In this document: positions 10,420-21,690 of the stretch, piece after piece
Layout of the letters: every line of letters begins with the position of its first letter
How positions within the stretch are numbered: position 1 is the first letter of the stretch
Origin: Leguminivora glycinivorella
Taxonomy: Eukaryota > Arthropoda > Insecta > Lepidoptera > Tortricidae
DNA length: 64,000 bases
Assembly (NCBI RefSeq): GCF_023078275.1
Contig: NC_062979.1
Location: forward strand, 14,737,848 to 14,801,847
Reading direction: 5' to 3'
Notes under the pieces: generated by a model
What the model was told of the DNA's origin: nothing
Databases searched by the model: none
Seen by the model: the letters and a program-made list of their open reading frames with translations, nothing else
Program-made: the position numbers and the translations under genes

Positions 10420-11860
10420 TAAGGTAACGGCGGCTATCAACGCGGGTATCGAAATCGACGTCCATTACCGCCGCATTTGCAAATACGCATTTTATAGGCA
10501 AACCGACCAATTTCTTAAAAAAAGTTACTCACACAAAGGAAGCCTGTTTAGTTGACTAACGCACATATAGGCGATAGAGAGTGTGAATGAAAGAAGACGC
10601 TCGCTATTTGACAGTTTTTGCCACGGGGCCGCGAGAAGAGGTTGTGTCATACTGACGTGTGACGCTAAACCTAAGTGAACTCCAATCTCATTTAGTAGTT
10701 TACGTAATAATTATGGCAAACAGGAGAAAGTTATGCATTTCAAATTATTGTTTATAGTTTTCTACATGACTTCTGAGTACTTTTTACGTATTGTTTAGCC
10801 TGGAAATGTGTTTAAAGTGGAAATTAAAAGACAGCGGTGAAAGGCGCCATTTCGTGAGTAGATTCTATTACTGTGGTATACCACGGTAATAGTTAAAGTA
10901 GTGATATTAGTTCTTTTTGCTTTATTTTAAGTATATGTGATCAGTTATATAATGTCTTACAGTTGTTTCAATCTTGATCTATTCACGCTATCAAAGAACT
11001 ATTTACGCGGTATGAAAATTATTCAACAAAACCTTAATTTTTAGCAAAAACTTCATGACTGATTTCGTAGTTTCTATGAAAACCGTTAATTTGTCAATTT
11101 TTTTAAACATTGACATAAAGTCTGATGCTTACTTACCAGTTATGTAAACTTGGTTTTAATATAAGGTTGCAATATTTTATTTTGATTTGTAATGAAAATA
11201 CATCTGTATGACTTTGTTTTTATGGGTCGGAATTAGATTTTATAATACTCCAATTTATGCCTATTACCGATGGTACGATCAGATAACCCTCGGTAATAGA
11301 ATATATAAGAATCTATTACCGATCCATGCAATATTTGTTTGGGTCGGTAATGGGTTCCTATAGAAGTATCTATTACCGAGCGACATATTAGTCTTGTATC
11401 AAAATATGACATTTAGTGTACCGTAAGTACAGATTTCTTAGGTGAAACTGAGTCTTCTGTGGGTATTCATAAAGGAGGATAGTATAGGTATATGTATTTG
11501 TCATAATTTGTATATTCAACCGTCGGTATTAAGCTCCGAATTTTGAGATGGGTTTCTATTTACCGATGGCAGAAAAACACTGTCATTCATACCCTCGGTA
11601 ATGAAATCTCAATTCGCGTTAATAGAACTGCAACCTGTTCATTACCACGGTAATAGAAAATTTAGGTATGTTGACTTCAATAATCATTTTATGACATATA
11701 ATAAACTAAAATGATCCTAAAACTCTTCAAAACTAATAGTTCAATAAATACTTTTCCATAAAAAAAATATTTGTGGTCGTTAATAGCTTTGATACCCTTA
11801 ATTTTTTGGTATCTTTTGAAAAATACCACGTTAATAGGCGCCATTACCTTATATCTTATT
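10420..11860. repeat. Cluster of alternating ATTACCG / CGGTAAT motifs
   Basis: At least ten copies or close variants of (C)TATTACCGA and its complement TCGGTAATAG are scattered here, mostly alternating in orientation. They include a near-perfect 28-bp palindrome at 10865-10892, others near 11258, 11291, 11313, 11343, 11369, 11553, 11594, and a double site at 11636-11652. GGCGCCAT occurs near both edges (10846, 11835). I see no reading frame and no clean terminal repeats. It may be a decayed repeat array. Confidence 0.55.
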
Positions 11861-12285
11861 TAAGTACCGTAGGTTCTGTAGGTTATGTTAGATATCTACA
11901 GTTGTTAGGTGTCCGCGTCCTTTATGTCTCTCTTTTAACGTTATCTTTTTAACTTTGGTCCCTTAACAAATAATACGCATTCTTTAACGCTATCCAAATT
12001 TATGATTTAGTTTTATTGAGTCACGCAAAAACTTTACCCTTTAGGACTTTTCTCAAGTACAAAAATATCGTTCAAAACAAAACAATGTAACTTGTTTTGA
12101 GTTGTGTTCTGCGCAGTATCCTAACCATTACCTTATACTACTTAAAATAACAAGTTAAAATATTTTCTATGAAAGTAATTTAATTTGTTCTTAGAGTAAA
12201 GTAAGTATTTAATTGTTTTAACGCAATGGGATTGCATTTACGCACGATGTGTGTTACTCGCCGTTCAAAGTGATTTTATTTACAA
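11861..12285. other. Intergenic, nothing recognised
   Basis: AT-rich sequence with no exon or repeat family that I could identify. Confidence 0.35.
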
Positions 12286-12531
12286 CTTTTGCCCGCGGCT
12301 TCGCTTTGATTTTCAATTAATTTTCAATTGCGGAATGCTCCTTACAAATTTCCCGTTTTAGGGAAGTGGGGATTAGAAAGAGACAAACAGAGTATTCTAT
12401 GTCACTCTCCATCCCTTCAACTATCTCCACTTACAAAATCACAACAATTCGTCGCTCCGTAGTGCCGTGAAAGATGGACAAACAAACAGACACACACCTC
12501 CCATTTATAATATTAGTTTAGATATTAGTCA
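12286..12531 (+). repeat. 3' end of a CR1-type non-LTR retrotransposon
   Basis: The segment begins TTGCCCGCGGCTTCGC, continues with TATGTCACTCTCCATCCC, AATTCGTCGCTCCGT and GACAAACAAACAGACACAC, and ends CATTTATAATATTAGT. This is a familiar 3' tail order for lepidopteran CR1-like LINEs. It is 5'-truncated, with no coding part left. Confidence 0.65.
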
Positions 12532-13574
12532 AAGTAAAACCAGTTTGTCCTTTACTTAATTTATGGTCGTGAGTTCAAGACTCTTAAGTTACTATTGAAA
12601 ACTTTTTGACAAGGATAAAATATAAGTTGGTCAAAGAGGTTGCGTGTCCTGTCAACCACTGCCAAGCTAAAACGTCCAAAATATATGTACGGGCGCGATA
12701 CGTACGTAGGTAAGTAGTTAGTTATTTCTTTATAGATATTATTTTAATCTTTAATAGGTAATTTATGAAACCGGTAAAGTGCTTCACGTGAAGTCGTTTA
12801 AGTTTTATTTGCATCCGGTCATCGATATTCATCTAGCAAAGTTACCTTAGATACCTAGGTGTTTTTATTTGTTTATAAGAATTATAAGTTTCGCATTAAA
12901 TTTCAAATTTTTTATGAATATGTTATACGGCTACGTTGGCTACGTTTATATTATCATGTGCAATTATCCTCCTGCGTTCCATTCGCCACGGAGCGTGAAC
13001 GATAGTTAATTCAGCTAAACAGCCTGTAACGACTCACGCGAGATTTATACGTAAAAAAACTTGAAATACAGGGTCCAAACGCCTGAACAAAATATCTGAG
13101 CAATACTGTCCGTCTCATTCGAACGTATACTGCCTGTAGCATAAAACTTGAAACATGTTATGAGTATTTAATTCATTTTTCTCGTGTTATAGGCGGCAAT
13201 TAAAGTAGTCGTTCAAACTTGTCATGGTCCTACTTTAAAAAATAAGTACGTTAAAACATTTTTAGACACATTTTAAACATGCAGGCCTGTTTAGAATCGA
13301 ATGTTCACAAACTCACATAAAAGCACTTATGACTTTTATGACTTTTTTTCTTTTTAGTACCTATCATTTAACTTTTAGTATTATATTTTTGGTTTTGTAT
13401 AGTTATTTTTAAGTTTTTGATTATTATTAAGTTTTATATTGTAGGTACGTATAATATTGTTGTTATATAGCCTAGAATGTGGAAGTCTTATTTTAAACGT
13501 CAAATTTCTATGGTTTTATACAATCAATCTAACTCTATCAACAAATATCCCAAACTACATGAATTTTAACTGTT
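12532..13574. other. Intergenic, nothing recognised
   Basis: No exon, terminal inverted repeat or recurrent family recognised. Confidence 0.35.
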
Positions 13575-13778
13575 TCCTTCAAAAAAAAACCAACATAGTG
13601 AACCGATTTTCATGAAACATGGCTAAGAACACACTAATTCAGCTTTAAAAAATAAACTAAATCTAAATCGGTTAATCCCTTCGGGAGCTACGATGCCACT
13701 GACAAACACAAACTGACAGCCAGACAGACACCTGAAACTTATAACACCCCCGTCGTTCTTGCGTCGGGAGTTAAAAAA
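13575..13778 (+). repeat. CAGA-type dispersed repeat, diverged copy
   Basis: It shares ATTTTCATGAAACATGGC, TAAATCTAAATCGGTTAATC, GGGAGCTACGATGCCAC and the closing CGTCGTTCTTGCGTCGGGAG with copies at 15631-15773, 15823-16093 and 22828-23092. The CAGACA tract is short here, which suggests the microsatellite grew later in other copies. Confidence 0.75.
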
Positions 13779-13804
13779 GTTCGTTAAACTGCATAAACCC
13801 ATCA

Positions 13805-13881
13805 GCGCCTAGTACTATCATACTCATACTAAGCATAGCCAAACAAAATAGAATGCTGAATAGCAATACTAGGCGCTTATT
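13805..13881. repeat. Short inverted repeat
   Basis: AGCGCCTAGTACTA at the left is inverted as AATACTAGGCGCTT at the right, around about 50 bp. Probably a MITE remnant. Confidence 0.5.
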
Positions 13882-14044
13882 TTATCTTTTTTATTTTAAA
13901 TAATTAGAACTCATTCGATGATTTTGACTTGAAATAAAATTGTTGGCCTTTTGAAAAAAAAGTGTCAATTTTTTTTTTACGAATACATATGATGCCTTTG
14001 TAACCTTTGTCCTGGTCATATATGTGCTATTTTGTTACATCAGT

Positions 14045-14162
14045 GGCCCGTTTCTCGAAAGGTACAAGCCTTGTATTACAAGTGCGCGAACTGTCAAATC
14101 GTATGGGTTGTCATGGAAACACACTTGTAATACAAGGCTTGTACCTTTCGAGAAACGGGCCC
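14045..14162. mobile_element. Palindromic MITE (about 118 bp)
   Basis: The arm starting GGCCCGTTTCTCGAAAGGTA is perfectly inverted at the right end for about 40 bp, separated by about 38 bp. The match is clear enough that open frames on both strands here are simply mirror images of the palindrome. Confidence 0.85.
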
Positions 14163-14301
14163 CAGGTATCGCTGGATCATTTGTCATTTCATCATTCACC
14201 TGTCTTCGTTTGATCTTCATACAATCTCTCACTCAGTCGTCTTTTCCTTACTTTTTTCTCTTGCATCCCTTGTTTATTTTTGCGTAATTATAGATTATTT
14301 A

Positions 14302-15327
14302 GGTAGGGTAAGGTGGGCAACAGAGAACCAGTGGTACACAAGGAACCAACGGTTTTATTCGAAAATGCGACGTTGCCAAACTGCACTGCGAACATAGGCA
14401 CGCGCCGCTAAGGTTCCCCCGCTCGCTCCCCAGTCGGCGGCCGGTCCGCGTTGAAATTGCACGTGTAGTAAAGTATTTTGTGATTTTGGACAAGAAAACA
14501 GAAAAAAATTAAGTATTTAGTTTTTTTATTTTCTCAGAATGTAGTTATGTTTGATTTATCTAATTAATCAGTTGTGCGGAGTGACTATTTCTCTATCTTT
14601 TAGACATTCACTGATGCGGCTTTCTTGTGCCGTTTATTTTTTACCGAATTTAAAAAGTGAAAATGTACATCTAGCACACATTGAACCACAAGGCTAGAGT
14701 ACTCAATGAACCAGGAGGTTTTCTAGGTAATTCTCTAGTTAGCCTTTGGAAGGTCTATTTTGTACAACTTTTGCCATGTTTAAGAGTTAATATAAATATA
14801 TCTAATATAACGTTACTATATAGTACAAAAATATATGATAATACATATATTATTTAAGTTTTTTGAAGTGCAAGACTTTATTTTTCATATAACGAAGAAT
14901 ATTGTGACGATTACATTAGTAAACTACTCTTAGTTTAAATAAATAAGCATTTTTGACATTGTAAATGTTGTATTTATTAAATTGCCCCATATTTACCTAA
15001 ATTAGTTTGTATATTTTGCAATTATTTATCAAAAACTATGCAATTATATAATGGTAGGTTCATTGTGTACTAGGCCGGTTCATTGAATACATAGTACCGG
15101 TTCAGTCTGTACCAGAGATTGTACACAATGAGCCATTGTTCATCTTTTAAAAAAACTAAAATATCTCGACTTCTATTCAGTTTTATTAAAAAATAATGAT
15201 GAAAATTTAGAGCTAGATAAATAACAAATGCACTGAATAAAAAAAATTGAATTTGGACCTATTATGACTGACTTATTAAGATTTAAATTTTTGGTGGCTC
15301 ATTGTTGGCAACCTCACCCTACCTAAT
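14302..15327. mobile_element. TIR element of about 1 kb
   Basis: The left end TTTAGGTAGGGTAAGGTG pairs with the right end CCTCACCCTACCTAATAAA, each followed inward by GGCAAC/GTTGGCAAC. Internal copies of GTTCATTG.GTAC-like words occur around 14700 and 15057-15140. No transposase frame was seen; the superfamily is unknown. Confidence 0.65.
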
Positions 15328-15630
15328 AAAGATAAAAAAAATTAAAAGCTGATCGTGAAGTCCAGCAGCTGTAATTCTTCAAATTTCAGAGTCTGTCAAG
15401 ATTATATTTACTCCGTTATTTATGAAAGTATTGACGTCAAGAATAATAAATAAAACAGTGTATACATCGTACACTGTTTATAGTATAGTTTAAGTCATAC
15501 GGGTCTTTTCTGCATTTATTTTCTGTCATGCGCTAAACATGAGACAGCTGCAAGATAACGTAGAGATGCACTAATGTACCACAGTTATCCATTAAATTTT
15601 TTCCTCACACCAGTAACCTTTTTCATAACT

Positions 15631-15773
15631 CAGCTTTCAAACAAAAAAAACTAAATCGAAATCGGTTCATCCGTTCGGGAGCTACGATGCCACAGACAGA
15701 CACACACACAGACAGACAAGACAGACAGACAGACAAACTTATAACACTCCGTCGGTTTTGGGTCGGAGGTTAA
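15631..15773 (+). repeat. CAGA-type dispersed repeat, 5'-truncated copy
   Basis: It starts within the CAGCTTTCAAACAAAAAAAA segment, then AATCGGTTCATCCGTTCGGG, AGCTACGATGCCACAGACAG and a CAGACA microsatellite, and closes with TTTTGGGTCGGAGGTTAA. It lies 50 bp upstream of a fuller copy in the same orientation. Confidence 0.75.
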
Positions 15774-15822
15774 ACAGAGATGGACCTCGACATGAAAAGA
15801 AGAACAAATAATTAAATTTTTG

Positions 15823-15972
15823 AAAAAACCCCCGACCGCGACATAGTACCTAGACCGATTTTCATGAAACATGGCTAAGCTAAGTACACTCCCGACTAAT
15901 TCAGCTTTCAGACAATAAAAAACTAAATCTAAATCGGTTCATCCGGCTACGATGCCACAGTCAGGCACACAC

Positions 15973-16011
<39 letters not shown>

Positions 16012-16093
16012 AACAGACAGACAAACAGACAAACAGACAAACAGACAGACAGATACGTCAAACCCCCGTCGTTTTTGCGTCGGGGGTTAAAAA
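15823..16093 (+). repeat. CAGA-type dispersed repeat, full-length copy
   Basis: It runs from AAAAAACCCCCGACCGCGAC to CGTCGTTTTTGCGTCGGGGG. The two ends are loosely inverted (CCCCCGAC / GTCGGGGG). A long (CAGA)n/(CAAA CAGA)n tract occupies about 15966-16052 and creates repetitive artefactual frames on both strands. Confidence 0.8.
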
Positions 16094-16555
16094 TGTGTTT
16101 GACCCAAATGTTACGACCAAACTTCATTAATTTTGTAGCAATATCGTTAGAGTAAAAGGAATCTTTAAACCTGCCCAATTTCCGTTGAAATCATTAATTA
16201 CCGTTAATAGTATTATGGGCGTTAATTGATCATCCCTTTAGAAATTGTTTTAGAAATACATTTAACAAATATAAATTTCTACTTTCGTATAGGTAAGTAC
16301 AAATCTTACAAGATTCAAGATTTTGTTTTTAATTTATTGTTGTCCTTTATCAGAGCATGTGCTGTCATGGCGCGTAAAAGAAATGCAAGTAATGTCAAAA
16401 TATCGAATTGAGTAGAATCATGGCGACATGTAAAGTACAAAATGTTACCTAATTACGCTCTCAGATATTATTTAGTATTTCGTGGCACCTATGGGCATTT
16501 GCAGAATTTGAGACCCCCAATTATCGTAAGTTGCTAACAAAAATTAACTCACTGT
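16094..16555. other. Intergenic, nothing recognised
   Basis: No recognisable exon or repeat. Confidence 0.3.
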
Positions 16556-16664
16556 CAGTTTTGTGACGATAATTAAGCATGTCATTGTCAAAAAACATTC
16601 AGAATTTGAAAAAAAGTGAATTTTTAGACAGATTTAATGCTTAATTGTCGTCACAAAACTAAAA
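16556..16664. repeat. Inverted repeat, probable small MITE
   Basis: AGTTTTGTGACGATAATTAA on the left is inverted on the right as TTAATTGTCGTCACAAAACT, with one base difference, around about 60 bp. Confidence 0.6.
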
Positions 16665-16681
16665 TAAAATAAATATAAATA

Positions 16682-17171
16682 TTGGGGGACACCTTACACA
16701 GATCAACCTAGCCCCAAACTTAGCAAAACTTGTACTATGGGTGCTAGGCGACGATATATATACTTATATAGATAAATACATACTTATATAAATAGAAAAC
16801 ATCCATGACTCGGGAACAAATATCTGTATTCATCACACAAATAAATGCCCTTACCGGGATTCGAACCCGGGACCGCGGCTTAGCAGGCAGGGTCACTACC
16901 ACACTGAGAGAAATTTGCATTGTGAATTTAACAAGTTCGACTTGTTGCGGTTTATCCGTTTGAATCAGCCAAACGTATGTTTAAAACAATATGTGTCAGG
17001 TTGTTTTTATAAAATCGACTTGTTGATTCAAATATATTGCCGATTCAAATGACAAGTAGCTTATTGTTTGAACCAAAGATCACGTAGGCGCTATTTTAAC
17101 CAAAAAACTTGTTGAACGAACATGAAAACTGGTTGTATTTTCTCTCAGTGCAACTACGCCAGACCGGTCGC
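16682..17171 (-). repeat. tRNA-derived SINE split by a TIR element
   Basis: On the minus strand the head CGACCGGTCTGGCGTAG (17155-17171) leads into the inserted element, then resumes GTAGTGACCCTGCCTGC, GGTCCCGGGTTCGAATCC (box B), and a body ending ATCTGTGTAAGGTGTCCCCC at 16682. Order and wording match the intact copy at 42641-42890. Pol III promoter boxes of tRNA type define the family; nothing suggests a functional tRNA. Confidence 0.85.
16902..17150. mobile_element. TIR element inserted in the SINE (249 bp)
   Basis: CACTGAGAGAAA (16902-16913) is exactly inverted as TTTCTCTCAGTG (17139-17150), and the flanking sequences are two adjoining parts of the SINE head. The inside has repeated GACTTGTTG/AACAAGT words. 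I could not read a clean target duplication, so the superfamily is left open. Confidence 0.8.
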
Positions 17172-18229
17172 CCAAACTGACAGCGAGTCCAAATTCTGAA
17201 AATGCCCCTATTCGCCGTGAACTCAAGGTCAATAAGCCTGTCGAGGGCAACGTCCATTGCAACAGCATCGGAAAAGCTATTAATAGTAATATTACAAAAA
17301 TGTTTCAAATATGTGGTGCTAAGAAAGTAGCCGTCCCCGGTAGCGTGGTGCAAGCACAGCCGTGACCGCGCGATCTTTGTCGACTTGCAACATTGCCGGC
17401 CTAGCCAATGTCACTATCGGTAGCTCCGTGGCGAGACACAACTATCTCTTTCACTCCAGCCTGCCTAGCCGAAGTGGCAAACATTGACGCTACGACGTGC
17501 CGATCGAAACGCAGTCTGTCTCTGTTGTGTTTGTGTCTGGCCAATACACGGAACCAACGTAGCCAAATGCGCAAATGCGTAATAAAGTTTAGCGCTGAGT
17601 ATGGAGCAGATAGCTGCGCATGAGGACGCATACCCTTCGTCCCTGTAATCTCAGACCAGCCGGCCTAGCCGAATGGCAATCGTTGGCGCCAGACGCCGAT
17701 CGAAATGCAGGCAATGCAGCCTAGCTCTATCGCGCCAATACGGAAGAGCGATAAAGATAAGTAGCTACAAAAACGATATTATGGTCAGCGTTTGTGCATT
17801 TGGCTACGTACACTGTTTTTGATTTAATGCTCAATAACGGTCAGCGCTAATTTCCTGCGCTACTTGTACGATAATATCGTGACCTATCGTAGCTAGCTAG
17901 AGAGAGATAGATGCAATGCAATATGCTATAGTGAATGATTGTCACTTCAACTTGTCCGGCTAGCAGCTGAGCCTTCTGAACTGCTATCGAAGTAGCGATT
18001 TTTATGGGCTTGCAATATTGCCGTGGCGAAACCCAAAAATTTTCTTTCGCACCAATAAGGGCGGCTCACTCCGCGATTCTATCGCCGCGCTACAAGTACA
18101 TGCCGGCGGCCGCAAGTTCGCGACCCATTCAGTGGTGACGACCCATATAACCATAATCGGTCGCCGTTCCTACGCAAATCCTCCTATTTTGTGTACACAC
18201 AGGTCTTCGGGTCTCAATGTTTAGTCGCA
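17172..18229. repeat. Degenerate repeats related to the GCCGAATGGC family
   Basis: Phrases such as GGCCTAGCCAATG, CTGCCTAGCCGAAGTGGCAA, CGGCCTAGCCGAATGGCAAT, and GCGCCAATACGGAAGAGCGA recur at about 17400, 17460, 17660 and 17730. The stretch looks like overlapping diverged copies of the repeat seen at 3.1 and 45.6 kb. Open frames here fall in the repeats. Confidence 0.5.
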
Positions 18230-18860
18230 GTACGGTCGACGTTTAGTCGCGGCGACCCAAATGGGGACGATTGGTAACAGGCACAAATGGTCACAGAAGT
18301 GACAGAAGTGTGCACTACGCGTGCACACATTGTTACCGTTTGGCGACTACTTTCCCAAAATCATTCGTTCATTTCATTCTTTTCAAATGGCGACTGTCAG
18401 AGACGTCAAAGTAAAAAAGAAATAAAACCATTTGACATTAAAATGTAATGGCGTAAGAATTTGTTAAAGATAAATATTGTTTGCATTTGTAATATAATGT
18501 GGGCTAATTACCATGGCCAATTAAATTGCTCGAGTGATTTCATAAAATAAGTCTAAATTTATCAACGCGCCATCAATTTACCTCAGTTTAACCAGTAATA
18601 ATATTATTGACTACTCGGTGTTTGCGTGTTATGTATATTGATTGGTGAAGTTTTAGTGCTCCGGTGCATACACTATACTGAAATATTAAAAATAATGCCT
18701 AGAAAACCAATAAAGTTGTTAAAATATGGATTAAGACGGTAATATTCCATGTAAAAAACAGTCGCCAAACGGTCACCAAACGGTCGACAAATGGTCGCAA
18801 AATGGTCGCAGCGTACACGCGTGACCGAAAGCTGTTTTCAAAATGGCGTAATTCTTGTAT
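18230..18860. repeat. Inverted GTCGC-rich repeat arms
   Basis: The left part (18225-18360) with TTTAGTCGC repeats and ACCGTTTGGCGACTACTTT is echoed in reverse at about 18758-18850 (AACAGTCGCCAAACGGTCAC, AATGGTCGCAAAATGGTCGC). The middle is AT-rich. Probably one old element with terminal repeats; limits approximate. Confidence 0.45.
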
Positions 18861-19788
18861 TAATTTTTTCCAGGTATCCTCAAACTTTATAAACAATTAA
18901 ATATGCCGTCGTACTCAGTTGCCCTCACTAAAGAAGATTAAAAAAAAAATGTAACGTGCGTACCGAGCTGCTGGGTTGTAAAGGATCGGGGATCATATTA
19001 TTATGGTCTTCTATAGAGCAACTAGTATTTTGCGGCATTTCACAATTGACACTTGTTGAAGTAGTCGTCAATAATATGATCTGTACTTCTTTTGTCAGGA
19101 TTTTTGTATAGATAAGTGTCTACAAATTTGTAATGTTAAAGAGACATAAATAAAACGTAGTAGAGTAAATAAAATGTTTTTTTTGTAACCCAAACAAAAT
19201 ACTTGTAGATACGAGTGCGGAAAAGAGGAAAATCGATACGAGTAGCGATAAATTAATACACGAACGAAGGGAGTGTTTTAAATCGACACGAGTTGTGAAT
19301 GTCCTTTTCGCACGTGTATCGTACGACGATTTTCAGTACCTAAATCTAAGCTAAGAGTTTCGACCAGACAAGAAATGAATCATTGCTTGATTTGCTCGCA
19401 CTACTGCGTGTAAAAAGCAGCATCTGTACTGAAAAAAACTATCATTGCGCAACAGAAATTCTATTAATATCACAGTAAATACTCTATTTCATTTGATTCC
19501 TACTTTTATTGTGTAAAGCAACACTGCACTTCATTTTTATCAATAAGAATTAAAAATTATATATTTAATACATTAAGTAACTATAAAGTGCTTATCTATT
19601 TGTATTATCATTCTGCACTTTTCTTAACTTTCCCACATTTCTATAAAATGTCGAAGAGTGCTTAAATGGTCGTCGTCGTTTATTATTATTTAATTCGCTC
19701 ATATTTAAATGATTCAAAGCAACCAGTCCACAACTTCACAAGAAAGTTTGAGAAACCTTCGTATTTCAGATTGTCATTTGCGGTTACA
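18861..19788. other. Intergenic, with a dispersed repeat near 19205-19340
   Basis: The 19205-19340 segment (ACGAGTGCGGAAAAGAGG, TTCGCACGTGTATCGTACGA) resembles 20640-20760 (TTCTCGCACGTGTGACGAAC), so both probably come from one family. No gene seen. Confidence 0.4.
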
Positions 19789-20040
19789 GTGGTTTAGGAG
19801 CAGTTCGGTAATCAGACCTACACATGTGTGTACATATTCTGTCAATGTCACTGTCAGAAACCGTTCTGACAGTGACAATGACAGCCACAAATTCGTCCAC
19901 ATGTTGTTACCGTTATGTGTGCAAACGTCGACTAATAAAGTGTCGTTAAAAGTCATTCTGACAGTGACATTGACAGCCACAAATTCGTACACATTTTGTT
20001 ACCGTAACGAGTGCACACGACGACTACACTTTGTTATTGT
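19789..20040 (+). repeat. Imperfect tandem repeat, about 90-bp unit
   Basis: The block GTTCTGACAGTGACAATGAC AGCCACAAATTCGTCCACAT is followed about 92 bp later by a near copy ending in AATTCGTACACATTTTGTTA. A weaker upstream unit has GTCAATGTCACTGTCAGAAA in inverted sense. The 130-codon plus-strand frame across it inherits this repetition and has no known domain. Confidence 0.65.
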
Positions 20041-20575
20041 AACAATACGGTCGCATTGTTTGCACGACGTTACCACGCGTTATGTCACATTTGACAGTTA
20101 GTTACTGATTTGAAGATTTTGCGACTGAAATGGTTGTATGGGGACCTTCGCGCGGCGCATTAGAATTCAATGTCGGATGCTCGCGTGCGGTCCGTTCGTT
20201 AATGTAGGTAAGAATTTAGAATGGCGGCATTTTGTGAACTTCAAAGGAGTGAGCCTTCTGTACTTGTACTATTATATATTCTGTGCCAATACGGAATAGC
20301 GGATAGCTTCGGAGCGTAAACCATTGCCACTTCGGCTATGCCGGCTGCACTGACATTGAGGGAGCTATCTTTGCCGACTTGCCAAACTGGACTGACATTG
20401 AGGGACCGTAAGGTATGACAACATGTGGACCACATGGACGCTTACGTGTCGGACACGCACGTGGTTCGGCCGAAGCAATCATGAGACGCTTCTGAGATGT
20501 AACTTGTGTCACTTGTATTATCACCGATATATGACACCTATCTATCAGTGCAAAACATAGGCTAGTTTCCTATTC
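20041..20575. repeat. Degenerate repeat-rich intergenic DNA
   Basis: Contains GCCACTTCGGCTATGCCGGC and two copies of ACTGACATTGAGGGA about 45 bp apart (20350 and 20391), with GTGCCAATACGGAATAGC upstream. These link it to the GCCGAATGGC family. Confidence 0.4.
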
Positions 20576-21690
20576 TTAAAATAAAATATTTTATGCAGTG
20601 CACGAAATAAAGCACCACATAATTTATAAATGCGAGAAGTATGTCATTACTGCACGAGTCTCGAGACACGAGCGGCACGCGAGTGGCAAATCTCGGGACG
20701 AGTGAAGAATGACATTCTCGCACGTGTGACGAACGACGTATTTTAATACAGTTGCGAAAAACACTACTACAAGGAAATAAAACAATCCGAACTCTCAATT
20801 TTCGCATTGACATTGACGCAGTATATTTGACAATTCAAAGGCGTATTTTTGAAACTTTTAAACTTGCGGGCATATATTCGATTTTGCTATTCATCCAACA
20901 CAATTTATTTCATTGGGTACTATAAAAACATAAACATTTACGATTTGGGACGATTGTTTAATGTATACTAATATTTTAATTCAATCGACCCATTTATGCC
21001 TCGATATATTGCAAATAACATTAAATAATTATGACAAATCGCGTAACATATTAAGGTTTTTGAACGTGCTTGCATTAAGAGACAACTCTTTCGACAGAAG
21101 ACACGTTTCGTTCCATTCTATTTACACGGCTCATTGTGACCTATTTTTTCAAAATATAAACCATTTTATATTTTGAAAAATTTTATTACATAGAAAATAT
21201 CAATGTTTTAAATATGAATGCCTTATTAATTGCATGTTTATAGTGCGTAAAACCCACTTCTCGCACGCTAAACAGCCAAAGAACGGGCACTTTTTGAACA
21301 ACTGTATTAAAAATACATATACAGTAGTTATGTTTAAACATAATTTTTATTTAATACCTAAGTCAAAGAGAAAGATATAAAGTAATGAATTTACCGTGAC
21401 GTCACTCCTCAGTATTTCATAGTAATTCCATATTAGCAAATCGTTTTGACAGTTCTTAAAAAGAAGCTGGGTGGACAGCGTTAAGAAGGCCTGCCAGGGT
21501 TTAACACAGGCGCCTATTATGAGGACTGCAGAAGACCGTGCGGAGTGGAGAGCTTTGGTGCGAAAAATAACGACCTCATGTGGTCGCGACCCTCAGCCAT
21601 GAGGAACCGAGGAAGAAGAAGAAGAAAAAGAAGCTGATTTGACTAGTAGGAAACTAGCCTATTGTGACGTTTTAGTGTTATAAACTGCAT
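20576..21690 (+). repeat. Dispersed repeat, long copy with insertions
   Basis: Its two ends match the short copy at 2822-3050 in reverse, but between the GCACGAAATAAAG and GTTTAAACATAATTT landmarks this copy has about 700 extra bases. Most of that (20738-21316) is bounded by inverted TATTTTAATACAGTTG and CAACTGTATTAAAAATA, suggesting an inserted element. A LINE tail sits near the right end (21470-21624). Confidence 0.65.
21470..21624 (+). pseudogene. 5'-truncated non-LTR retrotransposon tail with target duplication
   Basis: The 155-bp insert starts mid-frame (WVDSVKKACQGLTQAP then RTAEDRAEWRALVRKI), the terminal segment seen in RTE-like LINE polymerases (the RAEWR...LV motif), and ends in a (GAA)n tail. 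A 12-bp direct repeat, AAAAAGAAGCTG, flanks it (21458-21469 and 21625-21636). The related repeat at 2.85 kb has a single copy of this 12-mer, so it is the empty site. The clade assignment is from memory of the family. Confidence 0.85.

Noticed and set aside
15939..16178. Frames rich in repeated CLSV or TDRQ residues (also 22957-23307)
   Set aside because: Direct translation of the CAGA microsatellite.
16840..16900. tRNA gene-like box B with GGGTTCGAATCC (also near 35330, 37530, 42700)
   Set aside because: All are followed by the same long non-tRNA body and none folds into a complete cloverleaf by eye; they are SINE heads.
19709..20101. 130-codon plus-strand frame
   Set aside because: Runs across an imperfect tandem repeat, which explains its openness.
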